Notes: generated by a model from the letters alone, not told the origin. DNA of 42,090 nucleotides from JBGSON01 sp041739085 (GCA_041739085.1 JBGSON010000030.1:1-42090), one strand, 5' to 3'; counted from the first letter of the stretch, positions 7,640 through 15,611 are shown. A program made the numbers and translations.

Positions 7640-8248
7640 TTATGGAGACACGGGTATCCCTCCCCTTGTCCACGAGATGAGGAGAAGGAGGAACGGCCGA
7701 TAGCTGAGGAGAAAGAGGATCCCCTGGAAAAAGAGGAGGAGCTTGATGCCAAAGACCGGCTTCCTTTCTTTCCTGTACTTTCTCCAGGTTCGAAAGTTCT
7801 CGCGGAGGAGGAGGAGGCTCGCGGGGAAAATGATCCAGGTGGAGAAACCGAGAAAGAGATAGATGAATAAAATGAGGAGTTCAATCATCTTCCCGGCATC
7901 CAGTGCTGCCCGGAGCCCGCAGCTTCCGAAACATACGGAGGTGATGAGAAAGAGGAAGGCTGCCATATCGCCGTAGATCCTGAATACTGCTTTTTTTAGT
8001 GATGCGAAGTCATTGTTCTCCTGAAAAGCCCTCCTGATCTCAGGGAGAGGAAGGATCATGAGAATAATTCCGAAGAGAAGGATCACTCCGTCGGCAATAC
8101 GGAGAAGTCCGTTTCCATACGGCAGAATATACTGAGAGAGAGAGCACCTCAGAAAAAAAATGAGGATTGCTCCTCCGGTGATCATGGTCATCCGGTGCTC
8201 CGAGAAAATATTCTTTATGCCCCGGTGGAAAAGATCCTTTTTCCTCAT
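7640..8248 (-). CDS. Multi-pass membrane protein, unknown function
   Basis: A 202-residue integral membrane protein not matched to a family I know. Hydrophobic segments lie at about residues 22-40, 48-68, 90-110, 119-148 (long, perhaps two) and 167-190, with basic stretches between (KKDLFHRG, RTWRKYRKERK), so about five helices with positive loops on one side. The start ATG overlaps the stop of the upstream lipoprotein gene by four bases (8245-8248), which implies translational coupling and a shared role. A strong hairpin lies just past its stop. Confidence 0.7.
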   Translation of the reverse strand: MRKKDLFHRGIKNIFSEHRMTMITGGAILIFFLRCSLSQYILPYGNGLLRIADGVILLFGIILMILPLPEIRRAFQENNDFASLKKAVFRIYGDMAAFLFLITSVCFGSCGLRAALDAGKMIELLILFIYLFLGFSTWIIFPASLLLLRENFRTWRKYRKERKPVFGIKLLLFFQGILFLLSYRPFLLLLISWTRGGIPVSP

Positions 8249-8832
8249 TCTGGAAGAGCAGGATCGGCTGCTTCTTCGCTCTGAGGAGGAGAATTATCGC
8301 CGAGAAACTCCTCACTGAGATTGCATTTCTGAAATGCGGAGGCAACGACTTTCTCCGTGAACGCGGTGACATCGGAGACTTTTTTATATTCAGCGCTCAG
8401 TTGCTGCTCGTTGATATACCCATGATCCTCAAGGATAGTCTTCGTCTTTTCCTGTACTCCGAGGAAATACTCCTGGAGTTTCTCCTGGTCATCTTTCAGT
8501 TCATCCATTTTCACCTGTGTCTCCTGGGCAACGCAGGCCATGGCCGCCGTGACGTCCACAAGGTTCTCTTCATCAAAGGGGGCTTCTTTCTCTGCGGGCG
8601 AGACGACTTCATCCTCCCTCGTGAGTTCTCCGACCGTTTCTGAATCTGTTCCGGAGGAAGACTCGATCCCGGTGTGGTCTTCCGTATTTGATCCTGATCC
8701 GTCCGTGTCAGTGGCATCCCCTGCTTCCTCTTCCTTTGAAATCTCTTTCTTTTCAGTCGTTCCCGCATTATCCGATCTCATGGAACAGGAGGAAAAAACA
8801 ATAAGGAACGCGAGGAGCCAGATCTTTTTCAT
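8245..8832 (-). CDS. Predicted acidic lipoprotein, unknown function
   Basis: A 195-residue exported protein. From the ATG at 8830-8832 it has a signal peptide (MKKIWLLAFLIV) ending in a lipobox-like FSSC, so it is probably lipidated on Cys16. A low-complexity, strongly acidic Ser/Thr/Glu/Asp linker (about residues 20-90) leads to a helical C-terminal domain with heptad-like spacing and two cysteines (in MACVAQ and FQKCNLS). The frame is open 14 codons further up, but those would spoil the signal peptide. It is coupled by a four-base overlap to the following membrane protein gene. The C-terminal domain is not recognised. Confidence 0.75.
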   Translation of the reverse strand: MKKIWLLAFLIVFSSCSMRSDNAGTTEKKEISKEEEAGDATDTDGSGSNTEDHTGIESSSGTDSETVGELTREDEVVSPAEKEAPFDEENLVDVTAAMACVAQETQVKMDELKDDQEKLQEYFLGVQEKTKTILEDHGYINEQQLSAEYKKVSDVTAFTEKVVASAFQKCNLSEEFLGDNSPPQSEEAADPALPE

Positions 8833-8857
8833 ATGAGATGGTAAAATAACGCTCTCT

Positions 8858-8886
8858 ATTATAAGGACATTCACTCTCTCTTGGAA
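8858..8886 (-). promoter_or_regulatory. Possible promoter of the lipoprotein/membrane-protein pair
   Basis: A perfect TATAAT at 8863-8858 on the minus strand has a weak -35 (TTCCAA, 8886-8881) 17 bases upstream. The transcript would start near 8851, about 19 bases before the ATG at 8832. Confidence 0.35.
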
Positions 8887-8924
8887 ATCAAGTTTCTGGC
8901 GTGATCGACTTTCCAGTGCCTTTT

Positions 8925-9806
8925 TTACGATAGGGAAAACACTTTTCTCGGATGGATCTCCTTCTGCATGCCGTCAGAAATGATCTCGCCGATCCCTGCG
9001 ATAAGATGATTGAGACAGAGCGTGATCTTTCCTCTCTCCTCTGGTCCGGGATAGGGGATCTTGTTTCCGTGAACTATCTTTTCCCATTCCCTGTCATTGA
9101 GCTCATATGCGGGGAAGAAGAGGTGGCGGGGAAGGAATTCCTCAATATCGCTCTCATCGCATTCCTCCGGATGCTTTGCGCTTTCGAGATCAAATATCCC
9201 CATCCTTGTCCTCCGGAGTTCATGGACATATGCTCCTGACTCCATTTTTTCTCCGATTTCTTCCGCAAGACTCCTGATATAAGTCCCTGAACTGCAGACA
9301 ACTCTCAAGACGGCCTTCTCCTGAGAAAAATGCTCGATTGTTATGGAATAGATGGTCCTCTCCCGTTTTTTACCCTCCATCTCCCGGGAGATATCTTCTC
9401 CTTTCCGGACCCGGTCGCATGCTCTCATCCCGCGGATCTTGAGCGCGGAAAACTGAGGAGGTTTCTCTATCGATGTTCCCACGAACTCCGGAAGGATCTC
9501 TCTTAATGCTTTCTCCTCAACGGCTCTTTTCTTTCCGGCGGAAGAGAGTTCGCCGTCGCGGTCTCCCGTCGTTGAAATTTTTCCGAAAATGATGTCGGCG
9601 ACGTACTCCTTCGGATCCAGGATTATCTCTGGAAGCATTTTCGTCCCTTCGCCGACTGCGACAAAAAGAAGTCCTGAGGCAAACGGGTCGAGCGTGCCCC
9701 CATGACCGAATTTTTTCATGTGAAGCGTCCTCCGGAGCATCCGGATCGCGTCAAAGCTTGTTATGCCCGATGGTTTGTCGATGAGAAGAAATCCTGACGT
9801 GGTCAT
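8925..9806 (-). CDS. truB: tRNA pseudouridine-55 synthase
   Basis: A 293-residue TruB, which converts U55 of tRNA to pseudouridine in the T-loop. The N-terminus GFLLIDKPSGITSFD is diagnostic, and the catalytic motif GHGGTLDPFASGLL carries Asp40. KPPQFSALKIRG and CSSGTYIRSLAEEIG (RNA binding and active-site flank) are also present. The C-terminus looks like a PUA-like extension. The ATG at 9804-9806 gives the standard N-terminus. In many bacteria truB sits with rbfA and infB; here it stands alone, next to a long gene-free stretch. Confidence 0.97.
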   Translation of the reverse strand: MTTSGFLLIDKPSGITSFDAIRMLRRTLHMKKFGHGGTLDPFASGLLFVAVGEGTKMLPEIILDPKEYVADIIFGKISTTGDRDGELSSAGKKRAVEEKALREILPEFVGTSIEKPPQFSALKIRGMRACDRVRKGEDISREMEGKKRERTIYSITIEHFSQEKAVLRVVCSSGTYIRSLAEEIGEKMESGAYVHELRRTRMGIFDLESAKHPEECDESDIEEFLPRHLFFPAYELNDREWEKIVHGNKIPYPGPEERGKITLCLNHLIAGIGEIISDGMQKEIHPRKVFSLS

Positions 9807-9982
9807 TCGCGAAAAGTAATCGAAATAATAGTGGTGTAATGCTACTTCGGGTAATAAATCATTTATTTCGTGTTCATTTTGGATTCATATAATATTGCGC
9901 TTTATGGCTTCAATACTAGCTTTAGCTAAAATACACAAATGTTATGAAATAATGATTTCTTATGTTTGGAAAGTGTTTTATT

Positions 9983-10012
9983 TTGACAAGCATGGTGACA
10001 ATTCGATACAAT
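9983..10012 (+). promoter_or_regulatory. Strong promoter driving the 10-10.6 kb non-coding region
   Basis: TTGACA (9983-9988, perfect) and TACAAT (10007-10012) are 18 bases apart. The start would be near 10019. No convincing reading frame follows for 600 bases, but an intrinsic terminator does, which suggests a free-standing RNA gene. Confidence 0.55.
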
Positions 10013-10018
10013 GCTCTG

Positions 10019-10573
10019 AAACCTAAAAGAAGAACAGGAAGTCGGTATCTCCACCATCACTCTCCTCACGTCCTTCTCCTCAAGTTTCACTCCATCAAAT
10101 ACAAACACCCCCCGCAAATAAATATAAAGGATAAAAGAATAAAAACAAACCTTCCCCGCCCCTTACCATCATAGAATTCAGTTTCCGCTCCATTCCAATC
10201 CTTGGAGGAGCGGGGAAAGCAGAGCCTTTCTTCTCCCCGACCAACCAAACAAAATACATTTGCTTACTGCGGGAACAGAGAAAAGGCTCCGCTTTCTTCG
10301 CTTCCCGACGCGGATTCTTTCTCTCCGACCAGGAAAGAATTCCACCCCCATGTGTCCTGTCTTCTCCTTCCGTGTTACCCACAGATGAGCGAGGACGCCA
10401 AAGGACAGGTCAAGGAAAGACCAAAACATATCCCCAGGTCAGCGAAGAGTCTCATTTGGTCAATGAGTCTTTCGATACACAGCTTTGGACCATATATATC
10501 CGGTTCCACTCTAGCTGTAATATCGACACTAATACCAACACAAAAAAGGCACAAAATCATTTGTGCTTTTTTT
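10019..10573 (+). ncRNA. Candidate structured non-coding RNA of about 550 nt
   Basis: The 860-base stretch between truB and comM has no credible gene, but it has a promoter at its left and a terminator at its right. Between them are several stems: 10185-10191 with 10207-10213 (CCGCTCC/GGAGCGG, extended inward by TCCAA/TTGGA); a long imperfect hairpin pairing about 10212-10240 with 10272-10300 (core GAAAGCAGAGCC with GGCTCCGCTTTC); 10312-10321 with 10333-10343; and GGTC/GACC around 10407. CTTCCCCGC at 10151-10159 could pair with GCGGGGAAAG at 10210-10219, an alternative to the neighbouring stem. I looked for hallmarks of RNase P RNA, tmRNA and SRP RNA and found none. It could also be an untranslated leader or a relic. 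Confidence 0.4.
10542..10573 (+). terminator. Intrinsic terminator of the candidate RNA
   Basis: GCACAAA (10549-10555) pairs with TTTGTGC (10560-10566) around a four-base loop and is followed by seven T (10567-10573). The stem is preceded by six A, so it could also work on the other strand, but no minus-strand gene reads into it. Confidence 0.75.
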
Positions 10574-10670
10574 GTTATTCCTCTGTTTGTCGGATCTCGT
10601 CAACATATTGTTCCCGTCATGCACAATGAATGCCGTCGTTCTGGAGTGAGGATCCTTGCTGTGTCTGGTA

Positions 10671-12263
10671 TTGTCCCTTTTTGACTTTTCAACAAGGATC
10701 GGCCGATGCGGTTACAATGCAGAGCGTGTTTCCATCCTCATTCTGCCTGCAAAAATCCGTTCCATAGCGATCCAGGGCCTCGAATGCATCCCGGTTCAGG
10801 TCGAAGCGGAGATCATCCGCGGTCTCCCGAAATTCTTCATCGTGGGACTCGGTGGCATCGCTGTTCAGGAATCAAAGGAGCGGGTGAGGTCAGCGATCAA
10901 GAATGCGGGTTTTAAATTCCCTGCGGCGAGGATCATCGTCAATCTGGCGCCCGCGGATGTCAAAAAAGAAGGGCCGAGTTTTGATCTCCCGATCGCGCTC
11001 GGGATCCTTATGGCAAGCGGTCAGCTTGAAGTCCCTGAAACCATGAGATCAGAGTGTCTTTTTGTCGGGGAGCTCGCCCTCGACGGGAAACTCCGGCGCG
11101 TGAGCGGGATCCTCCCCATCGCAACGGAATCAAAGAGGTTCGGCTATTCTTCGCTCTTCCTTCCTTTGGAAAACGGAGAAGAGGCGGCTCTCGTTGAATC
11201 CGTCGATATATACGGGGCCGAGACGCTGAATGAAGTGATCGACCATATCCACGGGATAAAAACCATTCCTGTCTTCCATTCGACTTATTCAGAAGATGGA
11301 GAGACTGGAGAGGAATCCACTGAAGATTTTCGCTATATCCGGGGACAGGAACAGGCGAGGCGCGCGCTCGAAATCTCTGCCGCCGGCGGACATAACATTC
11401 TCATGAATGGTCCGCCGGGATCAGGAAAAACGCTCATGGCCCGCGCGCTCCGCTCGATCCTTCCGAGGATGACGAGAGAGGAATCGCTCGAAGTGACAAA
11501 GATCTATTCCATTGCCAATCTTCTTCCTCCTGACACTCCCCTCATCACGGCCCGCCCTTTTCGGACGATCCATCACACGGCCTCGAGCGTGTCACTCGTC
11601 GGGGGAGGAAAAAGTCCGCGCCCCGGAGAGATCTCGCTTGCCCACCGGGGAGTCCTTTTCCTCGATGAGATCGCGGAGTTCCCCGCGTATGTCCTCGAGG
11701 TACTGAGGCAGCCCCTTGAAGATCGCCGCATCACGATTTCCCGGGCAAGCGGCACCGCTTCATTCCCGGCTCATTTCCTTCTCGTCGCGGCGATGAATCC
11801 GAGTCCTTCCGGGTATGATCCGGGCTCAGACGGGGTGTCATTTTCCATTGATCCGAAGTACCAGAAAAAACTCTCAGGTCCTCTCCTCGACCGGATCGAC
11901 CTCTATGTCGATGTTGCGGCCGTACGATTTGATAAACTCATCGGCAAAAACGAGGGGGAATCCTCCCGGGACATCCGGGAACGGGTCCAGCGGGCGAGAG
12001 ATGTTCAAACGAAGAGGCTTTCCTGCCTTGGTGTTTTCTGCAATGCGGAAATGAAAGCAGAGCATCTGAAGTCTCTTTGTCCGATAGATGTCGAGTCGGA
12101 AAAACTTCTCGAAAATGCTGTACGGCGGTTCTGTTTTTCAGCGAGAAGTGTCCACCGGGTCATCAAGGTCTCGAGAACGATCGCGGACCTTGATGGTGAA
12201 AACAATATCGGGAAACATCATATCGCCGAAGCGCTCCAGTATCGAACGAAGTATGGAGAATGA
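10671..12263 (+). CDS. comM: ComM/YifB-family AAA+ ATPase
   Basis: A Mg-chelatase-like AAA+ ATPase of the YifB/ComM family. In Haemophilus and Vibrio, ComM is a branch-migration helicase that promotes integration of DNA during transformation. Order of parts: N-terminal ChlI-like domain (VEAEIIRGLPKFFIVGL, VNLAPADVKKEGPSFDLPIA), Walker A GPPGSGKT, Walker B VLFLDEIAEF, then the C-terminal Mg-chelatase domain ending RSVHRVIKVSRTIADLDG. Family homology begins at a CTG codon (10743, read as MPAKIRS). The nearest upstream ATG/GTG/TTG is the TTG at 10671, used here, with another TTG at 10656. Either the protein has about 24 extra residues or it starts at a rare ATT/CTG codon. A weak promoter (TTCAAC/TACAAT, 10689-10718) would favour the latter. 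Confidence 0.93.
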   Translation: MSLFDFSTRIGRCGYNAERVSILILPAKIRSIAIQGLECIPVQVEAEIIRGLPKFFIVGLGGIAVQESKERVRSAIKNAGFKFPAARIIVNLAPADVKKEGPSFDLPIALGILMASGQLEVPETMRSECLFVGELALDGKLRRVSGILPIATESKRFGYSSLFLPLENGEEAALVESVDIYGAETLNEVIDHIHGIKTIPVFHSTYSEDGETGEESTEDFRYIRGQEQARRALEISAAGGHNILMNGPPGSGKTLMARALRSILPRMTREESLEVTKIYSIANLLPPDTPLITARPFRTIHHTASSVSLVGGGKSPRPGEISLAHRGVLFLDEIAEFPAYVLEVLRQPLEDRRITISRASGTASFPAHFLLVAAMNPSPSGYDPGSDGVSFSIDPKYQKKLSGPLLDRIDLYVDVAAVRFDKLIGKNEGESSRDIRERVQRARDVQTKRLSCLGVFCNAEMKAEHLKSLCPIDVESEKLLENAVRRFCFSARSVHRVIKVSRTIADLDGENNIGKHHIAEALQYRTKYGE

Positions 12264-12286
12264 CGCGTAAAAGAAAAAAGAAAAAA

Positions 12287-12335
12287 CACAAAAGAAAAAA
12301 GAAGGGATCGATTGTTTTTCATTTGTGCTTTTTTT
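12287..12335 (+). terminator. Intrinsic terminator after comM
   Basis: CACAAAAGAAAAA (12287-12299) pairs with TTTTTCATTTGTG (12315-12327), one mismatch, followed by C and seven T (12329-12335). It closely resembles the terminator at 10542-10573 (shared TTTGTGC plus T7), so comM appears bracketed by two related terminators. Confidence 0.6.
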
Positions 12336-12402
12336 GTTCTGTTCCCCTTGAACATTTTCGGGAAAATCCTGAAAATAAGCCCTGCCTCTTAAAAAAGACC
12401 AT

Positions 12403-14088
12403 ATGATGATGAGCGGTGCCGACATTCTTCTGCAGTCTCTGATCAAGGAAGGAGTCCGTCTTGTTTTTGGATTCCCAGGCGGATCGGTGATCCCCCTCTA
12501 CGACCGGCTCGTGAAATATCCCCAGCTCCGGCATATTCTCGTCCGCCACGAACAGGCGGCCGCTTTTGCCGCGAACGGGATCGGGAGAGCGACGGGAAAG
12601 CCGGGGGTGTGTTTCGCCACCTCCGGACCGGGGGCGACAAATCTCGTCACCGGAGTTGCCGACGCGATGCTCGATTCCATTCCGATGGTCGCGATCACGG
12701 GGCAGGTGTATTCCCATCTTCTCGGGAGTGATGCTTTTCAGGAGGTAGATTCGGTCGGCATTTTCCTCCCCGTGGTAAAACACAGTTATTTCGTTTCTGA
12801 TCCCGCTGATATCGCCCGTGTGGTGAAAGAAGCATTTTATATTGCGGAGTCCGGGCGTCCCGGGCCTGTTCATATCGATATCACGAAGGATGCTTTTTTG
12901 AAAACCGCTGAATTGAAGCATCCAAAATCGATCTCTCTTCCTGGCTACTCGGTCCCGGGCCCTGTGGATAATAAGGATCTAAAAGAAGCCATTTCTCTCA
13001 TGGAGAAAGCAAAGAAGCCGGTGGCGATCGTCGGGCATGGAGTGATCACTTCCGGGGCTTTCACGGAGATCAAGACCTTTCTCAAAAAATTGGATATTCC
13101 CGCTGTCTGCACTCTTCTCGGACTGAGCGCTCTCGAATCGGACTTTCCGCTGAACCTCGGGATGCTCGGCATGCACGGGCATGTCTTTTCCAATTATGCC
13201 GTACATAATGCCGATCTCGTTATCTCGGTCGGTTCCCGGTTCGATGACCGGATCACGGGGAGGCTGAAGGATTTTGCGCCTGACGCGAAGATCATTCACT
13301 TCGAGATCGACCCCGCGGAGATCGCGAAAAATGTACGGGTGGATGTCGCCCTCATCGGTGATATTCGCGATACTCTCCGAGAAATGATCCCTCTCCTTAC
13401 TCCAAGGAAAAATGAGTCATGGTGGAAGGTCATTGAGACCTGGAAGGAGAAATTCGCGATCGAAAAAGTCCATGCCTGCCAGACGGAAAAGTGCAAGACG
13501 TCGCTCCGTGCCTGCGACGCCCTTTCCATCCTCGCGAAAGAGATCAAGGGCAAAGTGACGATCGTCCCTGACGTGGGACAGCATCAGATGTGGACCGCTC
13601 AGATCTTTCCCGTGACTTCCGTAAACTCACATTTCTATTCCGGCGGGCTTGGCGCCATGGGATTCGCGCTTCCGACGGCGATGGGGATCCAGCTTTCCCG
13701 TCCGGATGAGGAAGTCTGGTGCATCATCGGCGACGGTGGATTCCAGATGAATTCCCAGGAACTCATCACGCTCGTCCAGGATAAGATCCCGCTCAAGATC
13801 GCGATCATCAACAACAAGTATCTCGGCATGGTCCGCCAGTGGCAGGAACTTTTTCACGACAAGACATATTCCTTCGTTGACATGATGAACCCGGATTTCG
13901 TGAAGCTCGCGGAAGCGAACGGGATCGCGGGATTTCGCGCGAGCACGAAGGAAGAAGCGGTGAAATGCGTAAAGAAGGCACGAGCCATAAAAGGACCAGT
14001 TCTCGTCGAATTTAACGTAGAGACGGAAGAAAACGTGTTCCCCATGGTCGCGCAGGGGGATTCGCTCGGGGAGACGAGAACGCAGTAG
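12403..14088 (+). CDS. ilvB: Acetolactate synthase, large (catalytic) subunit
   Basis: A 561-residue thiamine-diphosphate enzyme that condenses two pyruvates to acetolactate (or pyruvate with 2-oxobutyrate) for branched-chain amino acids. The ThDP-activating Glu50 lies in LVRHEQAAAFAANG, followed by TSGPGATNLVTG; the FAD-type middle domain contains GSRFDDRITG; the ThDP/Mg2+ motif GDGGFQMNSQEL...INNKYLGMVRQWQ is intact, with the Trp typical of true acetohydroxyacid synthases. Three ATGs stand in a row (12403, 12406, 12409), any of which could start. No ilvN regulatory subunit and no ilvC or ilvD lie in the window, so the pathway is either encoded elsewhere or the enzyme makes acetolactate for another purpose, such as acetoin. 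Confidence 0.93.
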   Translation: MMMSGADILLQSLIKEGVRLVFGFPGGSVIPLYDRLVKYPQLRHILVRHEQAAAFAANGIGRATGKPGVCFATSGPGATNLVTGVADAMLDSIPMVAITGQVYSHLLGSDAFQEVDSVGIFLPVVKHSYFVSDPADIARVVKEAFYIAESGRPGPVHIDITKDAFLKTAELKHPKSISLPGYSVPGPVDNKDLKEAISLMEKAKKPVAIVGHGVITSGAFTEIKTFLKKLDIPAVCTLLGLSALESDFPLNLGMLGMHGHVFSNYAVHNADLVISVGSRFDDRITGRLKDFAPDAKIIHFEIDPAEIAKNVRVDVALIGDIRDTLREMIPLLTPRKNESWWKVIETWKEKFAIEKVHACQTEKCKTSLRACDALSILAKEIKGKVTIVPDVGQHQMWTAQIFPVTSVNSHFYSGGLGAMGFALPTAMGIQLSRPDEEVWCIIGDGGFQMNSQELITLVQDKIPLKIAIINNKYLGMVRQWQELFHDKTYSFVDMMNPDFVKLAEANGIAGFRASTKEEAVKCVKKARAIKGPVLVEFNVETEENVFPMVAQGDSLGETRTQ

Positions 14089-14096
14089 ATTTCAGC

Positions 14097-14795
14097 TTAA
14101 AGCGGTGGTGGAGGGGTGTTGTTCGACGGCATGAAATCCTGAAATCCGGTTTCTTCAATTCCGGGGAAAGGGACGATCTTATCTTCCAGGGGGATGTCTC
14201 CTGGATCGGGATCGAGAACGTCTCTTGCGTCGGAATGAGTTACTGAAACGATCGAGGCGAAGACCTTGCTCCGCTCTGGCAAATCGAAGTCTTCAAGCCG
14301 GGCCTGGGGGATCGAATCGATGTCAACGGTATCTATATCAGGATAACCCAGAGATTTAAGCCATTGGTCGTGAACGTAGCTTCCATCCCCAGGGGTATGT
14401 TTGTCGCGGACATCCCATATAGCCAATCTTTGAAGCCGTTCTACAATTTGGGTTCTGGTGTGTCCCCACTCCTTTTGCCACCGAAGAAGACTGCTATGAA
14501 AGGGGGAAGGTGATTTTTCAAGAAATTTTAATCGCCTGATCAAGAGATCGTTGTCATTATCCCAATTCATCTTGTCGCCGAAGGTAGCGGGTATAATTTC
14601 GGTCATGTAATATTTTCTAAATGCTAAAGAATGATGGTACTTGCCGTCACCCGTAGGCGGGTGACGGGTTGAGAAGGCATCATATGCCTCATCGCTCTTC
14701 ATTGGCTCATTCGAAACGGGGGGAGCATGGTGCAAACAGGCTCCAGAGAATATGTGGAGAAAGATTAAACATCTCCTTCTCTTTCCCTTTGCCAT
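14097..14795 (-). CDS. Predicted lipoprotein, unknown function
   Basis: A 232-residue protein with an N-terminal basic stretch (MAKGKRRR), a short hydrophobic core and an SGAC lipobox-like end at Cys20, so probably an exported lipoprotein. The rest is soluble and rich in Asp, Pro and Trp, with no family I recognise. Its start lies 31 bases inside the end of the upstream nonapeptide-repeat gene, which implies one transcript. A later in-frame ATG (MKSDEAYD, residue 32) would remove the signal and give a cytoplasmic protein. The coding sequence contains a perfect 10-bp palindromic hairpin at 14644-14667 encoding HPPTGDG, possibly a repeat inserted in frame. Confidence 0.6.
   Translation of the reverse strand: MAKGKRRRCLIFLHIFSGACLHHAPPVSNEPMKSDEAYDAFSTRHPPTGDGKYHHSLAFRKYYMTEIIPATFGDKMNWDNDNDLLIRRLKFLEKSPSPFHSSLLRWQKEWGHTRTQIVERLQRLAIWDVRDKHTPGDGSYVHDQWLKSLGYPDIDTVDIDSIPQARLEDFDLPERSKVFASIVSVTHSDARDVLDPDPGDIPLEDKIVPFPGIEETGFQDFMPSNNTPPPPL
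14644..14667. repeat. Palindromic repeat inside a gene
   Basis: CCGTCACCCG (14644-14653) and CGGGTGACGG (14658-14667) form a perfect 10-bp stem around TAGG. Its core, GTCACCCG and CGGGTGAC with a four-base loop, recurs at 38996-39015 inside the MITE-like element, so it looks like a dispersed REP-type unit. Confidence 0.5.
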
Positions 14796-15427
14796 GAAAG
14801 CGCTTTGTGAATTGCATTAAATATTTTTACCTGTTTTTCGTGTTCCGTGCATTCATCAACTCTGTTTTCTCCTTCTACCCTCTGATTTTCGTTCTTTCCA
14901 CGAATTGTCTGAAATAAATTTGCGCCAAGTATTATCTGATCCTTGTTGTTGCCCTCTATAATTTGCATCTGATTATCTCCTAGGATTGTTTGACCACGCA
15001 AATTTGACCAAATCGTATGATGAATACTACCTTTTATCTCAGTAAAATCAGCGAGTGTTTCCCTAAAATCACCATTCTCCATACTCCCAAAAAAACCACC
15101 TTCAATGTTTGCGCCTTTCCAATGATGAAGCCCAACAGATTGGGCCATTTCGATTTCCTTCTGTGTGAGAATCCTTCCCTGCTTGATTTTCCTCCTGATC
15201 CCCAGCATCGTGCGCAGTGATTCTCTGTCTCCGGAAAGCACTTCTTCCTGAAGTCTTCTGAGGAAACTGATAAATGATGCGTCTTTATCGTCTTTAAAAA
15301 TATCAGTTGAATTGTCTTGAAGTCTTCTTACTGTCTCTTCATCACCAAAATCTATTGAGCATAGTTTCTTTTCCCACCTTGCCACGGATGCATCATCAAG
15401 CGCTGGTTGCATACGAATATTTTCCAT
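14765..15427 (-). CDS. Protein with nonapeptide repeats, unknown function
   Basis: A 220-residue protein. Residues 1-100 are mixed helical with no recognised motif. Residues 150-188 hold four exact nine-residue units of pattern G-x-N-x-x-Q-x-[IV]-x (starting at Gly150, 159, 168, 177, with a partial one at 186), and degenerate units extend back to about residue 132. Regular nine-residue spacing with alternating hydrophobics suggests a beta-solenoid or elongated strand stack. The start at 15427 is chosen because the upstream frame (to 15478) overlaps a very good promoter; the leader is about 16 bases. It is followed by the predicted lipoprotein gene with a 31-base overlap. No function can be assigned. 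Confidence 0.65.
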   Translation of the reverse strand: MENIRMQPALDDASVARWEKKLCSIDFGDEETVRRLQDNSTDIFKDDKDASFISFLRRLQEEVLSGDRESLRTMLGIRRKIKQGRILTQKEIEMAQSVGLHHWKGANIEGGFFGSMENGDFRETLADFTEIKGSIHHTIWSNLRGQTILGDNQMQIIEGNNKDQIILGANLFQTIRGKNENQRVEGENRVDECTEHEKQVKIFNAIHKALSWQREREGDV

Positions 15428-15449
15428 ATTGATAATATAAAAGGACAGT

Positions 15450-15478
15450 TTTATATCATACCGAAAATTGCTTGTCAA
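15450..15478 (-). promoter_or_regulatory. Strong promoter of the nonapeptide-repeat/lipoprotein pair
   Basis: TTGACA (15478-15473, perfect) and TATAAA (15455-15450) are 17 bases apart, with TG one base before the -10 (extended -10). The transcript should start near 15443. It decides the start codon of the downstream gene at 15427. Confidence 0.7.
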
Positions 15479-15540
15479 GCCAGGGCAACAATTTTATAAA
15501 TTATATTTGTCATTCTTTATTAACACTCTTAATGCGACAT

Positions 15541-15567
15541 CTTGTCCCAATAATGAATCGGGACAAG
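15541..15567. repeat. Palindrome in the divergent intergenic region
   Basis: CTTGTCCC (15541-15548) pairs with GGGACAAG (15560-15567) around an 11-base loop, next to GCCCGGGACTC. It lies between two divergent promoters and may be a REP-like unit or a regulatory site. No T-run follows. Confidence 0.4.
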
Positions 15568-15611
15568 CCCGGGACTCGTTTGTTCCTCCGATAAAAAAGA
15601 CAGATTTAATT

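Noticed and set aside
10019..10573. RNase P RNA, tmRNA or SRP RNA identity for the non-coding region
   Set aside because: The hallmark sequences (GAGGAAAGTCC, the tRNA-like T-arm and tag frame, GGAAGGAAGCAGCC) are absent on both strands; only weak look-alikes occur.
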